From: Rhizaria sp. SCN 62-66 | Lineage: Eukaryota > Rhizaria, unplaced | Direction of reading: 5' to 3' | Length of the DNA: 25,531 bases | Assembly (NCBI GenBank): GCA_001724265.1 | Contig: MEDY01000413.1 | Coordinates: forward strand, 1 to 25,531 | Part shown: piece after piece, positions 1 to 7,943 of the stretch | How positions within the stretch are numbered: position 1 is the stretch's first letter | How the letters are laid out: the number at the start of each line of letters is the position of its first letter | The notes under the pieces: model-generated | What the model saw: the letters and a program-made list of their open reading frames with translations, nothing else | Told to the model about the DNA's origin: nothing | Databases searched by the model: none | Position numbers and translations under genes: made by a program

Positions 1-1
1 C

Positions 2-178
2 TACCGCCGCCGCACCTACCGCGCTCACGGCCGTATCAACAAGTACGAGTCCTCCCCCTCGCACATCGAGCTCTACCTCACTGCCAAGCCCCAGGCTGTC
101 GCCCGTGGCCAGCAGGAGGGCAAGGGCAAGAAGGTCGGCAAGAAGCTCACTTCTGGCGCTACCGTTTCCGCCCTCTAA
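2..178 (+). CDS. RPL17: Ribosomal protein L17 (uL22), C-terminal part, 5' truncated by the window edge
   Basis: This is the last 58 codons of a large-subunit cytosolic ribosomal protein, read from base 2 to a TAA at 176-178. The segment begins [20 protein letters not shown] and continues HIELYL, the conserved uL22 loop and final strand that line the peptide exit tunnel region of the 60S subunit. The tail after it is a short basic Gly/Lys stretch ([12 protein letters not shown]), as is common at eukaryotic uL22 C-termini. The [14 protein letters not shown] wording is closer to yeast Rpl17 than to the animal form with PYMSSPCH, from memory of the family. Codons are almost all G/C-ending, as expected for a highly expressed gene here. 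The 5' exons lie outside the window. Confidence 0.93.
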   Translation, partial: YRRRTYRAHGRINKYESSPSHIELYLTAKPQAVARGQQEGKGKKVGKKLTSGATVSAL

Positions 179-632
179 GCGCTTTGTCGCCTCAGGCTTC
201 GCTGCTGTCAAAGCAACAACAATAACAACAATGGCAACTCCTAAGTACTCTGAGCAGCAGTCTCTACTGCTTCGTCGTGCTTTGTAGGAGTAGTAGTTGT
301 TGTAATTGTGTTGCTGTGTGTGTGCTTGTATGAATGATGAGTAACATACCCAAAACTCTTACCTAAATACAATTCAGTCCTTAAACAAAAATGCTCCCAA
401 TCAATACCATAGCTATCTTGACACTTGTGACCATACTTCAATTTAACAGGATACTTGAAATCTTGTTATAATGCTAAATGAAATGAAACAAACATATTAT
501 TGTGTATTTGACACTATGATTAGTTATTGTAAAACAGACTTATATAACTCAATTTCTCATATCTCAACTATATATTTCTCGTTTACTACAACGGCGCAGC
601 TGCTGCCTAGCTCTTTGCTCACTGCTCACTGT
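179..632. other. Convergent intergenic region, RPL17 3' flank
   Basis: AT-rich DNA between the stop of RPL17 (+) and the end of the next gene (-). It must hold both 3' UTRs. It contains short CAACAA/GTTGTT runs but I see no AATAAA on the RPL17 strand, no RNA gene and no ORF with the G/C-ending codon pattern of the real genes. Confidence 0.6.
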
Positions 633-794
633 TCACTGCTGTTGCTGCGGCGCATTGGGATTGGGCGCCGCCGGCGCGGCCGGCTTGATCCAGTTGTCGA
701 ACCTGGTGGTGACCTCGACGGGCCGGCGGGTGCGCTCGACCTCGGCCGCGCGCTCGCGGCGCCGCTGCGCCTCGGCCGCGGCCACGGCCCGACG
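633..794 (-). CDS. In-frame C-terminal extension after the TAG of the preceding gene (53 codons plus TGA)
   Basis: Directly after TAG 797-795 the same frame runs 53 sense codons to TGA at 635-633. The translation has the pattern RRAVAAAEAQRRRERAAEVE, then a segment with RPVEVTTRFDNWIKP and a Pro/Asn/Gln tail. About nine in ten codons end in G or C, like the genuine exons. The residues before the TAG (AERALARAHE) and after it make one continuous Arg/Glu/Ala-rich helix, so a Gln or Leu at the TAG would fit. Possible explanations are UAG as a sense codon, programmed readthrough, a recent CAG-to-TAG nonsense change, or a base error. A splice event removing the TAG is unlikely: the bases before it have no pyrimidine tract, and no GTACG donor precedes it nearby. 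Confidence 0.6.
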   Translation of the reverse strand, partial: RRAVAAAEAQRRRERAAEVERTRRPVEVTTRFDNWIKPAAPAAPNPNAPQQQQ

Positions 795-3245
795 CTATTC
801 GTGTGCCCGCGCCAGCGCCCGCTCCGCGCTGCCACGGGAGAGGTGCGCATCAGAGTCGTCAGCGTTGTCGTTCCCATCGGTCTGGGGCTGTTGGGGGATC
901 TCGGCGCCGTCGGCTACGCTATTGCTCTTGCTGTTGTTGTTGCTGTTGTTGCTGTTCCGCTTAGAGCCCGGGGCAGCGCCAGCGTTAGCGAAGATGCCGC
1001 TGCCGTTGCTAGTCACGCGGCTCTTCTCCAGCAGTAGCTTCACCTGTTGCCGCATCGACAGCGCACGCTTGACGGGCTTGCCCCGGCCGCTCTGAGGCTG
1101 AGACTGCGACTGCGCATTCGTGTCGTCGTCGTCGTTGTTGCCGTTGCAGTTTTTGTCTTTGTTCTGGATATTGTTCGTGCTGCGCTGCGCGGTCGCTGTG
1201 GCGGCCCAACCCGTACGCGCCCGGTCATGCTCGGCGCCCTGCCGCGCCTCTTTGACGCCGCGCACATCGCCCAGGTGTGGGAACGCGCCCCCCGCCCCCT
1301 TACTATGGGCTGCGCGGCGCACGGCGCGCGTCTGCTGCAGCAGCTCCGGAGAGAAGGGCAGGTCATAGCCGCCCAGGGCGGGGTATTCCGGGCTCACCAC
1401 GGGATGGTAGACCCACTCGGTGCCGAACGTCGACGCGCTCGGCTTATCCTCCTCCTCATCATCATCATTACCGTCGCCGTCGCCGTTGTTAGCATCGTCA
1501 GGCTTTTGTTGTTGCTCCTGCGCTTGCTTTTGCTGAGAACTCTGATCATGTTGATTTTCAGCATCGTTGTCATTGTTCTCAGAAGCCGCAGCACCGTTTT
1601 CGCTGTTGCTGTTCTGGTCCACATGGCCGTTATCGGCGGCCTGTTGCGCCAGCGCGACCCGGTTGTCGGCCTCCCGGCGCCTCTGCGCGGCCCGCTCCAG
1701 CTCGGCCCGTACGGCCGCCAGCGCGGCCTCCACCTCGGCCTCGCTCATCGGGTCCTCGAACGGGCTGGGGAAGGCGGCCGCGGGCGGCGCCGCGACCTCG
1801 ACGTTGCTGACGTAGGACGCCCACGCGCGGTCGATGTGGCGCGCGTAGCGCGGCAGCGTCTCGGCGGGCAGCGGCGTCGCGGCCGTCAGCGGCGCCGGCG
1901 GCGCGACGGACCGCGGCCGACTGTTGTACCGCATCGCCAGCGCGCGCTGATGCTCGGGCCCCCACCGCTTCCGCGCCTTGGCGTGCGCGTGACTCGGGGG
2001 GTGCGCGGTGCTGGTGCTGCTGTTGTAGCTGTACGACGAGGTGGTTGTCGGGCGGCGTGAGGCCGAGAACGGGGTCGGTGGGGGCAGAACGGGGTAGTAC
2101 ACGACTTGCTGCTGCTGCTGCTGTTGTTGTTGCTCTTGAAGCAGTTGTTGTTCGCGCTGTTGTTGTTGCATCGCACGGTCGCGTTGCTGAGAAGCGCGGA
2201 ATGCGGGGTGGTAAACGACCGCGACAGTTGTCGTATTGTTGTTGTTGTTATTGTTGTTGTTATTGTTATTGATACTCTCGACTAGCGCGTTGCTGTTAGG
2301 ATCATTACTGTTATTGTTGCTGTTGTCAAAGTCACCATTGTTGTAGTTGTTGCTATGATCATTATCGATGTTGTTGTTAAAGTTAGCGTGGGAGCCGTAG
2401 CTCCGGAAGCTGTTGGTGCTGCTGCTTGCAAGCAGCATGCCGCTAGAGCTCGTGGGGCTTGCTTGAGGCGACTGCTGCTGCTGCTGCTGCTGCTGCTGCT
2501 TCTGCATCGTAATCAGCTGCCTTTCACTGCCACTGCGGCTGTAATCGCCATTACTCCTCGGTGAGCCGTCGTTGGCCTTGTTGCTGCTGCTGTTGCCGAG
2601 CTTCGCGGTGCGGCGGCGGTCAATTTGCGCGATGCTGCGCCTGAGCGCGTCTGGGTCCGGCACAAGCGCGGGCGGCAGCAGCCCCGCCCGGGCGACGGCC
2701 GTCAGCCCGCCCGGCAGCAGCGTCGCCTTGCTCGTCGAGGCCAGCGACGACGCCGTGGCCAGCGGCGAGAGCAGGTCGGGCGCGCCCGCGCTGCCCAGCG
2801 GGCCTGGCGGGAAGTAGTTGGTCAGCGTCGTGCTGGCCAGCAGCGCCGAGTCGCGCGCGCCCGCCGACAGGGCCAGCGAGGAGCGCAGCGTGCGCTGCGG
2901 CACCGAGCGGTCGCGAAACGGCGTGCGCGCAGAGAACTCGCTGCTGCTATTAATACCATTGCTGCTGGAGCTAGGGTTGAAGCGCGCGGGGGACGGCAGA
3001 GAGACTGGGGCGGCGGCAGCGGCGGCGGCGGTGTAAGGCCGGGCGGATTGAGAGCCTGCAGCAGCAACGTTGCGGTGTGCTGCTGGAGAAGGCGCGGGGA
3101 CAGCGACAGAGCTCGAGCTTGTCGTAGAGCGGCGGAGAGGCGTGGCGGCTGAGGCTGTCGGGAGCGCGGCGAGGTCGCGGGCAGGCGGGAAGTCTGAGGC
3201 AAAGGGGGCGCGGAGCTGCCGATACTGGGCCAGCCCGTCAGACAT
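795..3245 (-). CDS. Unrecognised Q/N/S-rich low-complexity protein, 816 aa to an in-frame TAG
   Basis: Single-exon frame starting at the ATG at 3245 (MSDGLAQYRQLRAP) and reaching TAG at 795-797. I do not recognise the family. The first third is Ser/Ala/Pro-rich with Arg; the middle carries long polyGln and polyAsn tracts made from CAG and AAC repeats. The last half has less repetitive segments: RKRWGPEHQRALAMRYNSRP, LPRYARHIDRAWASYVSN, a charged helical stretch (EAEVEAALAAVRAELERAAQ), GTEWVYHPVVSPEYPALGGY and KPVKRALSMRQQVKLLLEKS. No membrane segment or signal peptide is visible. Charged helices plus disordered linkers suggest a scaffold or cytoskeletal protein, but that is inference. The reading frame stays coding-like beyond the TAG to a TGA at 633-635 (see the next entry), so the true product may be about 870 aa. 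Confidence 0.8.
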   Translation of the reverse strand: MSDGLAQYRQLRAPFASDFPPARDLAALPTASAATPLRRSTTSSSSVAVPAPSPAAHRNVAAAGSQSARPYTAAAAAAAPVSLPSPARFNPSSSSNGINSSSEFSARTPFRDRSVPQRTLRSSLALSAGARDSALLASTTLTNYFPPGPLGSAGAPDLLSPLATASSLASTSKATLLPGGLTAVARAGLLPPALVPDPDALRRSIAQIDRRRTAKLGNSSSNKANDGSPRSNGDYSRSGSERQLITMQKQQQQQQQQQSPQASPTSSSGMLLASSSTNSFRSYGSHANFNNNIDNDHSNNYNNGDFDNSNNNSNDPNSNALVESINNNNNNNNNNNNTTTVAVVYHPAFRASQQRDRAMQQQQREQQLLQEQQQQQQQQQVVYYPVLPPPTPFSASRRPTTTSSYSYNSSTSTAHPPSHAHAKARKRWGPEHQRALAMRYNSRPRSVAPPAPLTAATPLPAETLPRYARHIDRAWASYVSNVEVAAPPAAAFPSPFEDPMSEAEVEAALAAVRAELERAAQRRREADNRVALAQQAADNGHVDQNSNSENGAAASENNDNDAENQHDQSSQQKQAQEQQQKPDDANNGDGDGNDDDEEEDKPSASTFGTEWVYHPVVSPEYPALGGYDLPFSPELLQQTRAVRRAAHSKGAGGAFPHLGDVRGVKEARQGAEHDRARTGWAATATAQRSTNNIQNKDKNCNGNNDDDDTNAQSQSQPQSGRGKPVKRALSMRQQVKLLLEKSRVTSNGSGIFANAGAAPGSKRNSNNSNNNSKSNSVADGAEIPQQPQTDGNDNADDSDAHLSRGSAERALARAHE
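2472..2500. repeat. CTG/CAG microsatellite encoding polyglutamine
   Basis: Nearly ten CTG units on the plus strand, read as CAG (Gln) on the minus-strand gene (MQKQQQQQQQQQQSPQ). Confidence 0.9.
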
Positions 3246-4594
3246 GCTGCACGGAACGAATTAACGCTTAAAAAGCGCGGACTAGTAGACTACACAAACG
3301 CGAGTGAGTCGGCGTAAAAAGACTGTCGAAGGTGAAAAGGTCCTCCGGGGCTACACGTGGCGGGAGCGATGAGAGGGTTGAGGCAAGAGTGGGTGAGCGG
3401 GCGCGGAAGCAAGACCAACGTGTTCATGTGATTAACGCGCTTCCAACGCGAATTAAAAGAGATACAAAAAGAATTAATTGTTTAACGGCCATTGCATTAA
3501 GTTAAAACGCTAGAGACCGAATATTTGAATGAGATAATTGAAGAAAAGAAACGACGATCCGAAACCGCCCAATCATGCGACGCAGCAAGCGGTCCTCGGA
3601 GTCAGTCAATAAAAATACCCTCAATAACAGTAAAACATTTGTATCGTAATATATAATAAATTATTTAAATGCAAAATAATATCTTATAATGGATAAATAT
3701 TATTTATGACATTTTATTGATTGCGGAAACATAATTATTTCGATTCAAATTAAATGCAATAATATTTCCTAAAAAAATTATTAATAATTTATTTGTTTTA
3801 TATATACTCTATCACGTTTTTTCAAAATGGTCTCGTTGGTAAATCACTTTTGAGATATTGAAGCCCTTTCACAAATAAAAAGCAGTTAGAACATTTTAAA
3901 TATATTTAAAAAACACATTATGATATTAAAACTTTAAAAAGCATTATCAATATGTGCATAAAAATATATTAGCAATATGTAAAATATATCGTTTTATTTA
4001 GGTTAATAAATAATCAAAGAGTTTTATAATATTTAATTGACCGTTATCTATTTCTTTCATGTGACTTAAATTTCATTAAGATACGTTGTATTCGTCTCTC
4101 TCCTAAACGTTGGACACCGACAACACCGACATCAAAGTTGGAGATACTGTTTATATTGACATGAAACTTCAGAGCCTGCAGTTGTGGTTGATTATTTTGG
4201 ATCATTTATTTGCATTACGTATATCAGTATTAAATGACGTTAAAGACGTTAAAAGACGTTTACGCTGTTTACACACAGGCAGTCTGAAAAATCTCCAGCT
4301 CTGGGTGAGCTTCGTTCTCAACATTCCGGAGATGATTATCTTGTTCCTTTCGTCCGTGAGCGCTTATGTCTGTTTTGATTATGTGTATTAGACATTGTAT
4401 TGTATATCCCTTTTAATTTCTACCTTCTTATCTGTCTCGTGCGGTATCCTGCATAAACGTCGTGTTCCGTAGTGTCCGTCCGCATTGCGTCCTCACCACA
4501 CCAACTCCATTACATCCGGTCGCCCTGCTTCCACCCTTTTCGCCTCTATTTCTCTTGCCCGCTACCCACACATATTCTACCTTCAGTAAGTTTC
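3246..4594. promoter_or_regulatory. Divergent intergenic region with an AT-rich core
   Basis: The 1.35 kb between two head-to-head start codons must contain both promoters and 5' UTRs. The centre, roughly 3460-4090, is extremely AT-rich, with many TTTAAA, ATATTTAAA and AATAATTT runs and no ORF. Around 4235-4260 the unit GACGTTAAA is repeated about three times with small variation. The last 100 bp before the carrier ATG are pyrimidine-rich, as a transcription start and leader would be. An ATG-less open stretch at 4110-4391 lacks the codon bias of real genes. Confidence 0.5.
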
Positions 4595-5704
4595 ATGTCC
4601 GGCCTTGACCCGATCACCAACACGCTCATCGGCGCCATCGCGGGCGTCCTCGAGGTGACCGTGAACCAGCCCCTGATCTTCTTCAAGAACGCGCTCCAGA
4701 CCAAGATGGCGATCCCGAAGAACCCGCTGACCTGGTACCGCGGCTACGCCGTCAACGCTGGCTCCCTCGCGCCCATCACGGCCATCCAGGTTGCCGCCTC
4801 GGGCCTCTACTACGACCTCCTCTTCGCCCCCAAGGTCTCCCCCACCACCTCGTCCTCCGCCGCCGTCTCGGCCGCGGCGACAGCCTCGCCGTCACTGTTC
4901 GCCAACGCGACCTCGGCGATGCTGGCCGGCATGACCTCAGGCCTCGTCTCGGGCCCCGCCGAGAGCGTCATCCTGCAGCAGCAGTTCACTGGCGCCAACG
5001 CCGTCGACACGCTCAAGCGCATGGCCGCCGAGGCGGGCGCGCGCAGCGTCTACCGCGGGACGTCCTACGCCATGTTCCGCGACGGCGTCTTCACCGCGGG
5101 CTTCATGGCGCTTGGCCCCTTCCTCTCGCGCTCCTTCCGCCCCCTCTTCGCCGCTAAGTCCGGCAAGCCCGCCGCCGGCGCTGACGGACCTGTGACCGTG
5201 TCGGCGGCGGGGGAGCTCGCGGCGCGCCTGCTGGGCGGCTCCACGGCCGGCGTCGTCGCCGCGGTCGCTACGCACCCCGCGGACACGATCAAGACGCGCT
5301 ACCAGAGCGACTTCCGCGCCACCAAGTACTCCTCCCTCGCTCAGGTACGCATGAGCAACGCATCAGTTACTCTGTTTGTTTGTAGTTGAGATGTAAACGT
5401 CGTACAACGATCGTACTTTATTCATTGTTTATGATATAATGGTCGACTTGTACAGTTTTTTCCTCACATTTCGCTTGATTTTGCTTCTTTTTCTATATTT
5501 TGCCTCTTTTTGCACGCCTTCCCATCCATTGGCATTTCGTCTCTTCGCGTCTGCCACGACACACAGATCGTCAAGGAGGGCAAGCTGTTCGCGGGGCTGT
5601 CCGCGCGTGGTCTGCGCGTCGTCATCGGCGTCTGCATCATCAGCAACTTCACCGACATCGCCACCCAGTACGCGCTCAAGTACAAGGCCGAGAAGGCCCA
5701 CTAA
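4595..5704 (+). CDS. Mitochondrial carrier family (SLC25-type) protein, one intron
   Basis: Exons 4595-5344 and 5567-5704; the intron 5345-5566 has CAG|GTACGC and ACACAG|ATC borders in phase 0. The product is 295 aa, the normal length for an inner-membrane solute carrier with three repeats of about 100 residues. The third repeat has a standard signature, HPADTIKTRYQ (about residue 227). The second is GPAESVILQQQ (about 119), and the first is NQPLIFFKNALQ (about 25), where the usual acidic residue after Pro is Ile. Each is preceded by a helix with small residues (for example LIGAIAGVLEV). Exon 2 encodes the last helix region and ends KAEKAH-TAA. The substrate cannot be told from these residues. 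The ATG at 4595 is chosen because codon bias and carrier homology start there; upstream open frame is pyrimidine-rich leader. Confidence 0.88.
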
Positions 5705-7943
5705 GCGAGGGAGCGAGCTTCGGAATCGGACTATTTTGAAGTATATTGGATGGAATTTGTGGCCACGGGTGTTTCAGTCTGCGCAGCAGTCATGGCAGCA
5801 GCAGCAGGAGCGCGCTAGTCAGAGATTGCTGTTGCTGCTGTTGACACAAGGGCTGCGTTTCTATTGCTGTCAAGGGAAGATTATGACAACAACTTAATGA
5901 AGCGGTGAAACAAAACATTGTAGTTGTCGCAGTTGTTGTTGCTGTTGTTGTGGGTTGTCATTGTTGTCTCTTTGTTTGTTGTTTGTACTACACCGGTCAG
6001 TCACTCATCATTATCGCACCACCACTCGTCATCATAATCATAATCTGCAAATCAATGTGGAGTTATTTATGCTATTTTTATGTCTTATGCGTTGAGATCA
6101 GACTGCTCTCATTGCGCTAGTTTTGTTTTTGTTTCTGATTATTTTTATTATCATCATTAACTGTTTCTACAAATATGTAGTTCATGCCGGGTTCAATCTT
6201 ATGTCGACCCAAAGTATACATAGAGGGAAAGTTTAATCACCGTCTAGTCACTCGCTTATTCTGGGATATTTCGATGATCTCATGATCAGGTAAAACGAGA
6301 AAAGGGAATCACGTGTTGTATTAATATAAAAGAAAAATGGCGACCGATTTGTACGTATCGTTATCGTCAAACATGAGTTCGTGATAATTATTAACAAAAC
6401 AAGTTAAATTAGCGTTACTAATCGTATCATTACCACCAAAGTAACCGTCATTCATCACATTCAATCTCAGTCACAAGTTGCAGTCACAATCCTGCAACCG
6501 CCAGCGTGTCGGCTGCGGCGCTGTTCCTCAGTGGTCATAATGATGCAGGCAGAGCTAAAGCAAAGCACAAGTCGCGTTGCTGCCAGTTCAAGCAGTCATC
6601 GTTCCACACTCAGACGCAAACACAGACGCATACACAGCAGTGCATACACATAGCATGCAGTGTTCACAGACAGCACATAGGCTGCAGTGAGCCGTCAAAA
6701 GCAGCGGACTGAGTCATGCAAAGCCTGTGGCTCCAGCTGCGGTTGCCGCTGCGCGTTATGCTCTACGATCACAGTGAAACAGCCACCACTCTACGGACGG
6801 GTCAGTGCAAAGCAGCACGGGTCGAGAGCGAGACACAGTTCGCACTGTAATGCGCTGCCAGAAGCAGCGAAACAGTCACAATCAAAACTGTGAAGGGCCT
6901 TCACAGCACAGTACATCAGCAGCAGCAGAGACATGCGGAAACACTCGTGGTTGGAGCTGATTGATGTAATTCTAGATCAAACGAGCTACAAGGAGCGAGA
7001 CGAGATGACATTGATGAGGATTCGAGTCGGTTCGAGGAGATAATATAAAAGTAGGTAGTTACACACTATTTACACACACGACAGTCGCTGTAATTATGAT
7101 TGTTGTTGTTGTTGGTGTTGTCGTTCTTGTTTGCTGCACAACCGTCGTCGTCGTTGCTGTTGCGTTCACGGTAATATCATACACAAACTCGACGGCTGCA
7201 GGCAAACAAGCTACGGACAGGCAGAGGGGGAGTAAAAGAGACAAACTGAAATACAAAAAACACACACAGACAGAAACAAAACGGCAAGCAACAGCAAACT
7301 TGCAAAAAGTAAAGCAATAAAACATACAAACTAACACACCCCACGCACGCACACACAGAAGGAAACGGCAAGAGTATTCAATAACCAAACAAACGAGCAT
7401 AAAAAAGGGACAAGAGGAAAAACAAACACATAAAAAGAAATAAGAAGGATCATCAAAAAATAATGACGTATGAACAGATTGCAATACATTATGGACATAT
7501 ACACATGAGTGCGTGAGTGAGGGTGTGACTTAGTCAAGCGAGGCGGCTTGTGTGACGGTGAAGTTAAGCCGCCCCTGATAGTGCTGCACAAACAATGTAA
7601 GTATTAGTAATATGACTACTTTGAAATCGCAGAACAAAATCCGTCCCGTGTAAGTACTCGTGCACGTGTCTGTGTCTTAGTGATAAGCAAGAGTAAGATA
7701 TACGCATGGTGAGTGTAAGTGTTAATCAAGGACGCTTACACTTCTTGAAACCGACAAAGATGCTTACGACTGACGGAAACACACAGCGCACACAGAGATA
7801 CGACTAGGAAACATGGAGGACAAAACTGGATTAATAGGAAGCAAAAAGAGAAAAACAAAACCAACCAAAGCAAACATCGGAAACCAGCATCAACAAAGAA
7901 CGACGGCTCTCAGCTTTTGCAGCTGCAACGATACAATGTGCAG
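5705..7943. other. 2.2 kb gene-free convergent region
   Basis: This lies between the ends of two convergent genes and is long for this window. At 5790-6000 it has CAG/GCAGCAG and GTTGTT runs, probably carrier 3' UTR. At about 6460-6900 there is a moderately GC-rich stretch rich in CAGTCACA and CACAGACGC words, without an acceptable ORF. At 7080-7340 there are GTT repeats and then CA/ACA-rich DNA. Near 7560-7573 it carries GAAGTTAAGCCGCC, the dispersed motif otherwise found in exons. I found no tRNA, rRNA or snoRNA pattern. An unannotated non-coding RNA or long 3' UTRs are both possible. Confidence 0.45.

Noticed and set aside
795-830. An intron ending at the in-frame TAG, which would remove it
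   Set aside because: The bases before it are purine/GC-rich with no pyrimidine tract, no GTACG donor precedes it nearby, and the upstream sequence is itself coding-like.
4110-4391. Plus-strand open stretch upstream of the carrier
   Set aside because: No ATG at its start, AT-rich codons, and it lies in the divergent promoter region.
5905-6120. Hydrophobic plus-strand ORF after the carrier gene
   Set aside because: GTT-type low complexity in a 3' UTR; AT-ending codons and no conserved feature.
6170-6210. A GGTTCAA word resembling a tRNA T-loop
   Set aside because: No matching acceptor, D or anticodon stems can be drawn around it.
7096-7320. Short plus-strand ORF with a Val-rich hydrophobic stretch and a basic tail, like a small membrane protein
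   Set aside because: It is built from GTT repeats followed by CA-rich DNA, and its codons lack the G/C third-position preference of every confirmed gene.
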